Below the pieces are notes generated by a model. That model was given only the letters and a program-made list of their open reading frames with translations. It made no database searches and was not told the origin of the DNA. From Ilyonectria destructans (taxonomy: Eukaryota > Ascomycota > Sordariomycetes > Hypocreales > Nectriaceae): DNA of 64,000 nt. The stretch is taken from the NCBI GenBank assembly GCA_020740775.1, contig JAHEWK010000001.1:1364001-1428000 (forward strand), read 5' to 3'. Position numbers and translations under genes: made by a program. Shown here piece by piece: positions 1-10,606 of the stretch. The number at the start of each line of letters is the position of its first letter. The first letter of the stretch is position 1.

Positions 1-1
1 C

Positions 2-238
2 AGTCCTCTCATCACCCCCGCCTCCAAAGCTGCCGCCGTCCGAGCTCTCCCCGACATCAACACCCTCGAGGGCGCGACTGATGACCCGAATCTGACCAAG
101 GTGGTTGACCGGAGGTGGTTCGAGAAGAATAAACACATATATCCGGCTAGTGTGTGGCAGGAGTTCGACCCGGAGAAGGATTATTCCTCAGAGGTCCGGA
201 AGGATGCTGGCGGAAATACTTTTTTCTTCTCGCGTTGA
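2..238 (+). CDS. XAP5/FAM50-domain protein, C-terminal end (5' truncated by window)
   Basis: An open frame runs from base 2 to a TGA at 236-238 and gives the last 78 residues of a protein whose start lies outside the window. It contains VVDRRWFEKNKHIYPASVWQ followed by EFDPEKDY. This matches the conserved C-terminal signature of the XAP5 (FAM50) family, which in other eukaryotes has the form [23 protein letters not shown]. XAP5 proteins are nuclear and have been linked to chromatin and splicing functions. The family assignment rests on this signature alone. The neighbouring gene is convergent and its stop lies 118 bp away. Confidence 0.75.
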   Translation, partial: SPLITPASKAAAVRALPDINTLEGATDDPNLTKVVDRRWFEKNKHIYPASVWQEFDPEKDYSSEVRKDAGGNTFFFSR

Positions 239-356
239 AGAGTTCGGATCCGTGTCGTTTGGGATGCTGGTGTTGTCCTCTGGATTCGGTTCGGAAGCCG
301 GATTCGTTTATGTATAATTGATGGTCCAAGTCCACTCGGGACTCAACGAAGGATGC

Positions 357-803
357 TCAACCGATGAGCATCCAAACACCCCACGATGCTCCTCCAATCA
401 CCCACCACCCGGGCCAGAAGACCAGGATGAAGACGCAGTTACCGCCACCGAGAATAAAGACGGCAAATTCGTAAAAGAGCTTCTTACGCAATTTTTGGAT
501 GGCTTGAGAGTTCCAGACTCCATCAGCGGCTCTGGTTGACATTGTGTAGCCGTGGAAGGCGCCAAACTTGGTTGCGATGAAAGCTTGCAGGGCGACAATT
601 TTGCTTGCATATAGGATGTTGGCGACTGTGAAACTGGCAAGGAACCATGCGCGCAAGCAGAGGAAGAGGGAGACAGAGCTGAGGAGGCTTTGGAAACGGA
701 GAGCAATTTCCAGGGCAGGGCCCAGGAGCCTGATGATGTCAGAGCGGGGATTGACCGAAGCCCCCAGCTCCACTTTGGACGTGAGCAGAGTAGCCTTGTC
801 CAT
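357..803 (-). CDS. Small integral membrane protein of unknown function
   Basis: This encodes 148 residues if the ATG at 803 (MDKATLL) is used. An in-frame ATG at 857 would add 18 residues but looks less gene-like. There are hydrophobic stretches near residues 40-75 (FQSLLSSVSLFLCLRAWFLA and following) and 115-145 (FAVFILGGGNCVFILVFWPG), with a basic loop between them (KLRKKLFYE). That suggests two or three membrane segments. I do not recognise the family. It is convergent with the XAP5 gene. The uninterrupted frame and its membrane-protein composition are the main reasons for calling it. Confidence 0.5.
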   Translation of the reverse strand: MDKATLLTSKVELGASVNPRSDIIRLLGPALEIALRFQSLLSSVSLFLCLRAWFLASFTVANILYASKIVALQAFIATKFGAFHGYTMSTRAADGVWNSQAIQKLRKKLFYEFAVFILGGGNCVFILVFWPGWWVIGGASWGVWMLIG

Positions 804-857
804 CGTGAGGGGATATTGGTGTTGTTGGAGGGTAGAAGGAGCCAAAGTGATCAACAA

Positions 858-2147
858 CGACTGAGGCTCGGGAAGGAAGACAGTGAAGATGTTTGGATTC
901 TTTGGCCCCCAACCAGGGCTCCAGCAACAGATGTTCCCGCTGCCCAGAGGCGTCGTCGATGTTTATAACTCCCGCGTTGTCGGTGGATTCCCGTGAATCA
1001 ATCGTCAACCCCCACGCACCCCTCTTCTGCCCCTCCCGCTCGCGGTCCTCAAGGCGCATGTTGGGCGGCAATCGCGAATGCAAAGACGACTTATGTCGAG
1101 CACATTTCCGCTTCGTCGTACTTGACTTGTCGACCCTGGCTTCATAACTCGTGCTGGACCCGCTCCATGCCCCCATCCCGAAGCGGGTTCCACATGGTCG
1201 CCTGCTGAGACACGTGGGGCCTCTGATTCGTTGCTCGTGGCTTCTCAGCCTTGCTCTTATAGCCATACGCTGGACGGGGGTGTGGTGTACTGGATTAGAC
1301 CGTGGGAAGCGTGACTTTTATGCATACGGGTAGCTGAGACGCTGTGTGGTGCAGCTGTCAGCGTGTTGGGTGAGACGGCCATGACTTCGTCTGGAAGCCT
1401 TCGGACGTCCCGTGTCGTGGTTGTCAGCTTCGCCATACGAGCCGCTACCTGATCCCTTCAGCCTCTTGTCTCTTCCCAGCTGACTGGTTCTTGAGAAGGA
1501 AAAAGGAAATCTCTCGCATTTTGTCAATGGTTCGTGCGTAAACCTACGATACCCAGATGGGTGTTATGTCACGGCTGATGGTGGACATCAACACGAAGGC
1601 CAGTCCAATGGCTCACTCCACGTGTTGGGCTCGTGGCCGTCGTTTGTCGCGACCTCGAAGCAACACTACCGGGATCAACCAATGCGACCAAGAACATCGA
1701 GAGTTACTTGGTTGCAATGCTAGAATTGTGGACTGACGGAAATGCTAATTCTGGATTCCCGAGTTTGCCGTGGCATCGCACTGGTCTTGAGTCGCCAATC
1801 GTCCATCGCGATCGGGGTGGCAGAATGATGCCGATCTGCACTTCACGAGGTCCTGCCGAGGATTCTGCTTGGACGAGAGAATATTGAACAAGTTGTCTGC
1901 TTCAAACCTAAAGTTCTCGTGATTGCCATTGTTGACCAGGGGAATGCCTGGATTCTCCGCATCAAACCTCAACTGGGCAACACATTCACGATACTCATGT
2001 GGTCTATCCAATAGCCTGCGAGTCTTAGACCACAAGACCAACGATATGCATTGCAGAATGACTCTCTGATCCGTGCCGGCGTCGCCCATGTCCAAATAGG
2101 GACGGCCTCGCACATTAGTTGCAGTGGGTGGATGTTGCTTGCATTAT
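858..2147. other. Intergenic, no supported gene
   Basis: Several overlapping open frames occur on both strands, but none shows a recognisable domain, a consistent exon structure or coding-like composition. One minus-strand frame (1745-2113) contains a stretch that could be an old gene relic, but I cannot name it. Confidence 0.5.
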
Positions 2148-2267
2148 CTAGCGCCTGGGGTGTTGCTCTTCACCGAAGCCAAAATCGGGATAGCAATGTA
2201 TGGGAGAAACCGGAATCGTGGGATTATTGCAACGAACCAAACAGACTGGACGGATAACCCACCACTC

Positions 2268-3170
2268 GAAGACGATGCCGCCTCCATCGACCATGATATC
2301 AGCCCCGTTGATGTACGAACCCAACCTACTCAGCAGCATCACCACAACCCCAGTCAGCTCCTCCGGCATCCCAACCGCCGAGATGGATTGCAGTCCCGCC
2401 ACACTTTCCGCACCGGCGCAAGTCCATCCCCATTGTTGCGCGTCGTGTCAGTGTACCCAGGACTGATGCTGTTGACGCTGATGTTGCACCGCGCCCACTC
2501 GGCCGCCAGCGTGCTCTTGAGCATCACCAACGCCGCCTTGCTAACGTTGTGCGCCACCTGCGACTGAGGGGAAGCCGACACGGTGCGCCGAGGTGGACGT
2601 CGTGAAGACCATGCGCCCGCCCGTGCCCTGTAGTATCATCTGCTTCGCCACTGCCTGCGTGCAGAGGAACGTCCCCGTGGTGTTGATGTCGAGGATGTGT
2701 CGCCACTGGCTGGCTGGTATCGAGATACGTTGGCCGCGCCCGAAATCCCAGTGCAGTACTCCATAGACTAGGGCGTCGATGGAGCCGAAGGTAGCGGCTG
2801 TGGCATTGACGGCTCGTCTGATTTCAAGCTCGTCCCCCACGTCGACTTCAAAGCATTGGATTCTCGCTCTTGGAAATTCGGCCTTCAACGCCAGGATTTT
2901 GTCACGAGACAGGATGAGGTTGATGTCAAACAAGGCCAGACCAGAGAGGCCATGCTGTAAGAGCGCCCTTGCGACTGCCATGGCTATGGCTCCGTGGCTA
3001 CCGGTGATGATGGCGCTGCCGGATATGTTGAATTGCCCAGCACCAGAGTCCCTCGCAGGTTGTTGGGGTTTGGCCTTCGTGGTCTGGCTTCCATCGGCCA
3101 GGGTCATTTGAGGAAGCATCTTCTTACTGATCCTGTCCATTTCAGCCTGGGACATCGCTGGGGATGCCAT
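2268..3170 (-). pseudogene. Short-chain dehydrogenase/reductase (sorbose reductase/arabinitol dehydrogenase type), frameshifted
   Basis: The minus strand reads as a classical SDR across three frames. Frame 1 (from ATG 3170) has the nucleotide-binding region SAIITGSHGAIA, then DVGDELEIRRAV and LDINTTGTFLCTQAVAKQM, up to TSTSAHRVGFP. Near 2572 one extra base shifts to QVAHNVSKAAL...VNSISPGYTDT. Near 2369 one missing base shifts to MPEELTGVVVML and ends in NGADIMVDGGGIVF. Family members normally stop right after this point, but here the frame runs on to 2148. The catalytic YxxxK is HxxxK (HNVSK), and the glycine motif ends in Ala where TGxxxGxG expects Gly. Two frameshifts, a lost stop and a lost catalytic Tyr make this a decayed gene. 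Confidence 0.75.
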
Positions 3171-3278
3171 CTTCAACCTTTCTGGGAGGCAGCAATATGA
3201 CGGTGTTTGTCGAATGCCCTCCATACGCGAACCTGAGCCCGTCATCAACTGAATTGTACATCGAGTAAAGTTTGCCAA

Positions 3279-3943
3279 TGCGACTCAACCTACTTGATAT
3301 GTTCTGTAATCCCCACCGAGTTCGGTCGGAAAGCCTTTGTATACTCGCAATGGTTCGGATGAGTGCTCATTCTAGGTCATGTCGTTAGCTCAAACTCCCG
3401 CACGATAATTAATCTGGCTTGCGGTCACAATTGCGCGTCGCGCAGATGGTGGCGCCGAATTACAATCGGCGAATTGCTGGAGACAAGGTCTCTATTGATC
3501 AACAGAGTGCTGCAGGTGACCGCTTCTAGAAGAGCAACTTCATATCAGCCTAGGTCATGCGGCTTTACTTACGGTAGTTGTGATATTTCGCAAGGAAGGA
3601 AAGAGAATTAGCATTGGAGAGGTGTGTATTCCTAGTTATTAGTGTCGATTGCTATACACCAGCACATCTCCCAAATAGATTGCAAATTCCAGGAGGTCAG
3701 CCAAGTTTCAAACTTTTCACGACCAAATAGATAGATCCCGACGGTCACATTCAAAGGAACAGTTCTTTGGGAGTATTAATACAATGCTTGGAAACATTTA
3801 TGTTGCTACCATCCGACCCAAAACCCTGGTATCGTTGTATCCTATATTGGGAGGTTGAATTCCCAGCACAAACGCCCATCACCAGACCACAAGTTAAACC
3901 ATCTTATCGTAAACGCCCCATGTGGAATGAACACAGGTTCCGT
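3279..3943. other. Intergenic, no supported gene
   Basis: Nothing recognisable. The open frames here (e.g. 3363-3611 plus, 3767-4105 plus) lack domains, and the second overlaps the PaiB-like gene in antisense. Confidence 0.5.
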
Positions 3944-4717
3944 CTAGTTAGCCGCTGCCTTGGCCGCATCCTTAATCTCCCACCGTTCCTTGACCAGCTT
4001 CGACATGGCCTGTCCCGTCTCAGAATCCAACTTTGCGAATCCCTTGATAACGCCCTCCCTGTCGCCGACGCCCATCTCTTGGCTCATCTTGAACTTGCCC
4101 TCTAGCCTGGTAATGGTGATCTCAACGCCGATGATGCCCTTCCTCAAGAGGTCGACGTATTTGCTGGGGGCGTCGGAGACCTTCCATTCCACGGGCGCGT
4201 CACCGCCGGTGTATCCCATGATCCGAGTCTCCGATTGGTGGCTGAGGTCGACCATCTGCGTTTGCAGGAACTCTGTCGTCTCGTCAGACTTGCCGTCGAA
4301 GTAGACCTTTGCCCGACCGTAGACTTGGGCCGCAGCGTAGTTCCAAGTGGGCACGACCTTGCCGCTGCCGAGCTTTGTCTCGGTGTAGAACTTTGATGTC
4401 ACGTAGTGCTGGACTGGAGAGTTGAAGATGATGAGAACGTCCTGCTCGATGACGTTTTCCAGCGCAGGGTTGTCGGTCAAGCTCTGAATCATGGCCTTGC
4501 TCTGGGGGTTCTGCCTCGCCATATGGCACCGCAGGCGTCCGAGTTCTGTCTCACTGGAGTCATCTTCGATGTCGAGCACAAAAGGGATGTGGCTGGTTTG
4601 GAGAAAGGCGTGTTCTGTTGAGGGGATTGCAGTGGTCATCAGACCGAGGGGGTTCTCCCGGATCAGTTTTCGGAGGACCCGGAGGTCCTTCTCGGCGTGG
4701 TCTGATCGGAGATGCAT
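3944..4717 (-). CDS. PaiB-family FMN-binding split-barrel protein
   Basis: This is an intact single-exon gene of 257 residues, about the usual fungal length. The start MHLRSDHAEKDLRVLRKLIR and the following ENPLGLMTTAI resemble the N-terminus of the PaiB family (putative FMN-binding domain, first known from a Bacillus transcriptional regulator). The barrel core follows: TSHIPFVLDIE, LRCHMARQNPQ, VLIIFNSPVQHYVTSKFY, VPTWNYAAAQVYGRAKV. The C-terminus (EITITRLEGKFKMSQEM) also fits the family. In fungi the function is uncertain; FMN or another flavin is the likely ligand. It is divergent from the orphan gene at 5739, with about 1 kb between them. Confidence 0.85.
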   Translation of the reverse strand: MHLRSDHAEKDLRVLRKLIRENPLGLMTTAIPSTEHAFLQTSHIPFVLDIEDDSSETELGRLRCHMARQNPQSKAMIQSLTDNPALENVIEQDVLIIFNSPVQHYVTSKFYTETKLGSGKVVPTWNYAAAQVYGRAKVYFDGKSDETTEFLQTQMVDLSHQSETRIMGYTGGDAPVEWKVSDAPSKYVDLLRKGIIGVEITITRLEGKFKMSQEMGVGDREGVIKGFAKLDSETGQAMSKLVKERWEIKDAAKAAAN

Positions 4718-5738
4718 GGCCGGAGGATGTGACGTCTTGAGTGAAGATGAATTGGTAGATTAAAATGTGACAAAAGGGTATTGAGGCGAACAGGATGGTG
4801 TTCTCAGCTTTATATGTTGGGCCGTACTCGGGTTGTCATCGTCAGATAAGGAATAATCATCTTCGTGGGCCCCGCCCGCATGTCTGTCAAAGGGCGGCGA
4901 GTTTGTCACAGGCGGGGACTTGCAGCCAATCATTGAGAGCATAAAGTCACCCAACCGCTATTTCCACGTGTCCTGCTCACTAGAGAGTGAGTAATGAGTC
5001 TTAGTTCCAAGGAGCGGAATCGGAGCCGGCAGACGCAACACCTGGGTGCAATCGCGTTGCAGGCGGGTTGGACCGGCTCACTCCCGGTTCGAGACGAGCT
5101 TGGAGGTGGGCACGTATAAAAACGAAGGCATTAGTCACGCCAAGTGAGAGTACGGAGGGAGGGCACTTGAGAGTGTATCTTCACGAGAAGCTCAATTGAC
5201 GGCGCGAGTTGCAAATAGAAACACTTGGCGAACGAGTTCACGATCTACACATTTGTTCCGAACCTGCAACGAATGAACTTACAAGGGTGGCGGCTGATCT
5301 GAAGAAGCCCAGGTCAAGACCTTTGGATCAGCCCCGACCACCCCGCACTCGACTTGGCGGCATCCCCACAATCACACAATCAAAAGAACCACAGTTCCGC
5401 GCTCGGCATTGTACCTATCTGAGGGTTGGAGGCCGCGGAGATGAGCTCTTTTAGGGTGGATTATCGTCAGGGGTACCGGGCTAGAATTACTGCGTTGAAC
5501 CGGAATGATTCCATATGCTTGTGGATCGACACCATGTCATCTACGGATACTCGAGATGTGACTTCTGCCAAGAACATAATTGTTTTTTATTCCCCGAATT
5601 CAGTTTTTAGTATCCGTAGTGGCAGCTGAGACAGTACGAGTCGCTGACTACGCGTCTCTGTTTCTGCCATTATTTACCGCCTAGAATCCCAACGCGACAC
5701 CATCACCAGCCTCCCTTCAGACCAAGGAGACATGTGTT
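4718..5738. promoter_or_regulatory. Divergent intergenic region
   Basis: About 1 kb separates the divergent starts of the PaiB-like gene and the orphan gene at 5739, so it must hold both promoters. I found no convincing coding frame and no binding site I could defend. Confidence 0.4.
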
Positions 5739-7645
5739 ATGAAATGCAGCGCCAGGAGAATGCAAGACCACCCGCCGCACGTCAAGCTTCATTCTCATTG
5801 CGGCGCCTGTGGCACAGCCTTTAAACCACGCGAACGAATCGGCGCACGTATGAAATAACTTGATTCCTTCAGGCGGACAACCTCAAGCTAACGCTCCGCT
5901 ACCACAGTTCTCGGCAGCCATGATTCGACCCGCTGCGAATGGATAGATGCCGCCATCTTCCCACCCAACTTCTTTTGTCACCAAGGACATACTCGTGTGA
6001 TATTCTGCCGAACCTTAAAGTGTCAACTGTGCGCATCAGCCGCCGAAAGCGCAACCATCCACGTGGATTGCTTCATCCTCTTCGTGAAGCAATGCCGGGC
6101 ACCAAACAAACTCCAGAGGCTGTGGGTTGCATCGACATGGAGAGATCCCTGGTCTAAGTCTCCACTCTCGATTCTGAACCCCCCTGCCTATCGCTGGGAC
6201 TGTATAAACGAGATTGCGAAAAGATACAACCTGCCCGAGTTTCAAAAGCTCCCGCCTGAGCTGCAGCTGATGATTTGGAACTATTCGCGACCACGTTTAC
6301 TGGAGAGATATTGCTCTGTCTCGGCGCTAGCTGCCTTCCTATCCAAGTCTCAGCCAGATAGTCTAACCACCCTGCCACTTGACGGACTGCATCAATGGAC
6401 GCGTGGGGTCGATCCCATATCCGCAAGCGCCTTGGGCGAGGGCAGTACCATACATATCACAATCGATACCCAGGGGCTCAAGCAGATTGGTCGCACCTCT
6501 CAACAGACCTTGATGGCCAACTCCCGACGGGACGAGGCTTCATACGCCATAGCAACACCTGAGCAGTGTATTGGCGTTCACGCAGAATTCAGGGTTCTTA
6601 CTCACCTTCATTCTTGTCTACAGATCCACAGGCTAATGAAGATAGTTCGGCCTCGGTCATCTCCGTTTCTCTGACAACTCTCCGCCTTTGACAATCTGGG
6701 ACACTCCCACTCCGCCATCTCTACAACGGTCTCTTCTCTTACCAATGCCCACAGACAGCACCCGTTTTTCCACTGCCAACTTACGCCGCTGTACGGGTAT
6801 CACATTTTTCATCAGATACGCCTCCACGGTGGGTGTTCATATCCACACACCACAAGCCCCCTGTGCCCTGGTTTCCGCCCAGCGGCTTTCAACGGATCCA
6901 CGGCGTCCGGCTTGGGTGTATGTCCCTGTTACCCCCAAGGACCCCATCGTCGCATTTGGTATCCGATCGCAGGACCTGAGAGCCTCTAGGGTAGCAAGGA
7001 AGCCTTGCTTTCTGGTACGTCTTTGTGAATAATTGCCCCAGAACCATTCTAACAAAGTAGCTCCGCATGTTACGCTCCGGAGATTTGGCTGTTGGTCCAC
7101 ATCATAACGGAGACACGGAAGATTTCGTCTCCTTGATAGGACCTAGTTCTATGCTTGTTCATGATTCCCCTAAGTGGTGCCTGTTTTCGGTTTTCGGTGT
7201 CGATCCCCGGGTAGATGCGGATTTTGATATAAGACCCTTCACCCCTACTACTAGTCCCCCAATCCACCATGCTTGTTTCTCTTCGGCACCTCTACAGAGC
7301 GCAGTGTCCACCCAAGCTTTCTACGACGCGGAGACTAGGGTCCACAGGGGAATCATCATTAACTATCAGGATGGTACACGCCGAGCTCTTGGGCAATGTC
7401 GAGTTGGATTAGACCCCTTTAAATACTGTGCCAGCCCTTCACGTGTCTGTTTCACCCTCCCCGACCCAGCACAGCGTCGTACGAGGCTCCATCAGGAGTT
7501 CAGCGTAAAGTTTGAGTTCGGCACAGACATGGAGCACACACACGACGGGACAGACAATTTGGAGTGGATCTGTTCTCCGATGAAGGGGATTCTGCAGTTC
7601 TGGTTTAGTGGCAAAGACACCAGGCTTGAAATAGTTCATCCCTAA
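5739..7645 (+). CDS. Orphan fungal protein with N-terminal Cys/His zinc-type motif (582 aa, 4 exons)
   Basis: My exon model is join(5739..5847, 5908..6593, 6646..7014, 7061..7645), which sums to 1749 nt. Introns are 60, 52 and 46 nt; the second has a weak donor (GTTCTT) but a clear CTAAT branch site just before GATAG. The N-terminus has HCGACGTAFKP, then FCRTLKCQLCA and IHVDCFILF, a Cys/His pattern likely to bind zinc. LPPELQLMIWNYSRPRLLERY follows and is F-box-like. Later segments LTIWDTPTPPS, WVYVPVTPKDPIVAFGIR, SGDLAVGPHHNG and RALGQCRVGLDP match a fungal family I have seen only as hypothetical proteins. The function is unknown. It is convergent with the aldoxime dehydratase, with 39 bp between stops. 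Confidence 0.75.
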
Positions 7646-7684
7646 TTTGAGCTAGCAAATTTCCACCAACAATTTACTACTGTT

Positions 7685-8773
7685 CTACAGCGTATCATCC
7701 TGAGCAGTGAGTGGGATGAAGGGAATCACGCCAGTCTCCGGCACGCAGTTGACGTACTCAAACTTGGCGTCTCCCTCGTTGAGCACAGAAACCTCATGCC
7801 AAGTTCGAAACTTCCTCGCATCGCCAAAGATTTTGGCATGCGCCAGCGCTCCCCGATAAATCGCGAGGTGTGATCGATGTGTCTTTGCCCAAGCCTCCAA
7901 AAGCCCCAGGCTTGTAAAGAATCCCGTGACGCATGATTCCTTCCGATCATCATCCGCCTCAGGTGAGGTATTCTCCGTGTTTTGGAGATACCGCAGTCCA
8001 ACTGCGCCGCCTTCCTCGGGGTTGTCCCAGAGATACTGCAGCCCTTGTCGAAGAGTGGGCTCTAATTTCTCCTCGTATGCAGCGCTCTCTTTCGCGTCGC
8101 AATTCTCCCAGAACTGACCGGAGCGAATGTGAACCAAGTTATGATGGTTGGTTCCAACAAGATGCTGCCCTAGCCCCGCTGGGACAGTTTTTGTGCGATC
8201 TGCGTCTACCCCGTCGAAAAGATCATGGGCAGAGTCCGGAATTCGATCTCTCGCCGCTCCCCAGTATGCTGAGAGGGAATGCTCGGCCGTGCTTGTTTCT
8301 GGTAATCTTGCAAGGCCCGGAAGGTAGTCGAGGCCAGAGTAATTGGTCTCCAATCTTGGTGCCGGAGTAGAGAAACTTTCCTGCCATATGCCGATGGACT
8401 TGCGACCGACGGCAGGTAGGTTGGAATAAAGGGCCCTCAAATTCAACAGTCCCATGCTTTTCTTATAGCTTTCTTCGTCTCGCCAGTAACAGACCCATAT
8501 AATAGCATTCTTTCCGTCGTTTCCATCGAGAAGGGTGAATGCCTCTGATGCGGAAGGGCGCACGTCATCTTGGCCATGTAGCCATGTCTCAATGATCTTG
8601 ATTGCCTGGATCCGTGCATTCGTGGCATCCTCGGATTTTGAATGCTGTTGAATGCCTATGTATGCCGTTTGTACCCGGTCCGTCTCGGTTCCGAGAACAA
8701 GTTGGTATCGAGGAATCGGAGGAACATGGTTTTTAGGCTTTTGCAGTGGATACGTGCGTTCTGGGGCCGACAT
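7685..8773 (-). CDS. Phenylacetaldoxime dehydratase-family haem protein
   Basis: This is a single-exon gene of 362 residues from the ATG at 8773 (MSAPERTYPL). An upstream ATG at 8839 would add a hydrophobic 22-residue leader that is not typical. Aldoxime dehydratases use haem b to dehydrate aldoximes to nitriles. Family landmarks are present: YWGAARDRIPDS (region of the conserved Arg), HLVGTNHHNLVHIRSGQFW (conserved Ser), KTHRSHLAIYRGAL (region of the proximal haem His) and RTWHEVSVLNEGDAKFEYVN (catalytic distal His region). All key residues appear to be kept, so the enzyme is probably active. No nitrilase or nitrile hydratase lies nearby. The likely substrates, aryl or alkyl aldoximes, are inferred from the family. 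Confidence 0.88.
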   Translation of the reverse strand: MSAPERTYPLQKPKNHVPPIPRYQLVLGTETDRVQTAYIGIQQHSKSEDATNARIQAIKIIETWLHGQDDVRPSASEAFTLLDGNDGKNAIIWVCYWRDEESYKKSMGLLNLRALYSNLPAVGRKSIGIWQESFSTPAPRLETNYSGLDYLPGLARLPETSTAEHSLSAYWGAARDRIPDSAHDLFDGVDADRTKTVPAGLGQHLVGTNHHNLVHIRSGQFWENCDAKESAAYEEKLEPTLRQGLQYLWDNPEEGGAVGLRYLQNTENTSPEADDDRKESCVTGFFTSLGLLEAWAKTHRSHLAIYRGALAHAKIFGDARKFRTWHEVSVLNEGDAKFEYVNCVPETGVIPFIPLTAQDDTL

Positions 8774-10606
8774 GATAGAAGTGATATCGAGGATATTTTG
8801 AAGGATAAAATAATAATAAAAACTAAGAATCAAAGGCACTCTTTAGGAACCTGCTTCTTATAGGGCCTGACGTGGGTTCAGTGCATGGGAAGAAGCGGAA
8901 GTTCCCCGCACAAGACTTGTGCAGGGAAGGCGTCTTAAGGTAATCATTCGGTTCTCGTTGGTCAAGCGTTGCATTGTCCGGAGCGGAGATGGTCTGCCAC
9001 GCGGCCCACACCTCCTCACTAACGGGTAATTAGCTCGGCTTTCACCATTACCCCCACAGCCATACTTACAATACCTACGTCTAGACTTGTAACGAAAAGA
9101 AGCAGACTTTTTATTACGTATTAGCCACGCGCAAGCTGGAACTCTTGCTAACCCAAACATGCTTGACTAATTTAAGTAGCTAAAGCAATGTACAAATACC
9201 TTGGAGATACGAGAGTATAGTGTAAAATAGCTGTAGTTCCAAGCATACAGGTTTCCCAATCGAATTCTTCTCAAGGAGATTACGGTCAGCGAGGTTGGGT
9301 ACACCTGGACTGGGACGGTATTCCCTTGTGACGACAGAGGTACGTAGGTACACAACCCGTACTCGCAACGATGGCTCTCTTTAGTCCCTTTTGTCTCCCT
9401 TACGAGATACTCACGAAAAACACCTTTCTGATCACATCCTCATATTATGTCACACCCCAATATGTACCGCTCGGAAAACGTAAATTAGAGCCTTGGTCTC
9501 CTCGATACATACCTCTGAATGTATCTGTATGATCCTGGCCACTACTGTAAATATGTTGACTGCCTCGGATTGCATATTGTAGGAGTATTGCTATTCGCAC
9601 ATAGGGACAAGCAACTTGAGCTAAAGCTCAGTCAAACGAATGGACCTAGTATGTGCAGTGAAATGATACGTGCTTAGACATTAGTGCTGTCTTTATCAAT
9701 AAATATAATTTAATAAAGCTCAGAAGAATAAGTCTAAGAAAAGCAAATAAAAAATAATTTAAGAACAAATAAATCTGAGAACAAATAAATAGACGCAAAG
9801 GAATATATGGGAAAGGCAATTATTAGGGGATAGACGCTAAAATTGAGAATTACAAGAATGTTATTCCTTAGACTGCTTTATCAGGGTAAGACTAATTATC
9901 AGTTGAATTGAGTGAGACATGCAGTTATGTATGCAAATAGCAGTACTCTCTTGTAATGGGGAGTGGGTCTGCACTGCCCTGCAGTTTTGGTCGGGCTTCA
10001 TGAAGTGTTATGCTATTTGGGTTTAATGCTAGATTCAAGAGGATCTCACATCAATACTGGATTACTTTTTGCCTCTCAATCAGCGGGGGCATACGGTAAT
10101 ACAGGAGATAGTCAAGCTTATTAAGTACATGAGAGAAAATGGTTATCTTAAACGCTGCGGCTTGCCCATAGGCCATAAAGACAGGGAAAACAAGAAATTC
10201 AGAAACCCAAACAGGCTGGTGTCTCTCTCTGACCTGCAGAGTCGTGCCTTCCATACGCCCTAGTAGCTGATAAAACCCTACTATACACATCTCCCAACTC
10301 AATTATTGAGCCCATTGTGATATGGAAGCCCAGGAGTGACAAAGAAATCAATGGTAACTCGGCATTGTGTTGCTCGGCTGCACGGTATATTGGTGTGCAC
10401 ATCATTATTGATCGAGATAACTGTAACCAAGAAAGAGCAGTGAGGTACATTGGTCATGTCGCGTGAACACAGATCTTCTCCTATCAGCGGTAGGCAAATA
10501 CGATGAATTACTCTGGCAAGAGCTATCATCGAGAATGGCTGCGTGTTATTGGATGGCCCCCGTCATTTTGCAAGTCGAACTAGGATTCATTTCTCCTTAT
10601 GCCCTT
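8774..10606. other. AT-rich intergenic region with repeat relics
   Basis: No gene is supported. The stretch 9650-9900 is strongly AT-rich and lies inside a MITE-like element (9583-9948). The remainder has only short frames without domains. Confidence 0.5.
9583..9948. mobile_element. MITE-like element with 21-bp terminal inverted repeats
   Basis: The left end, 9583-9603 (gagtattgctattcgcacat...), is the inverse of the right end, 9928-9948, with four mismatches over 21 bp. All four are C/T (or G/A) transitions, as RIP would produce. The interior is AT-rich and non-coding, with an internal direct repeat (cttagac...ctttatc). A related shorter copy lies near 21205-21395. I could not define a target-site duplication with confidence. 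Confidence 0.55.

Noticed and set aside
739..1266. 175-aa minus-strand frame overlapping the small membrane protein start
   Set aside because: Arg/Ser-rich, no domain, and another overlapping frame is better supported.
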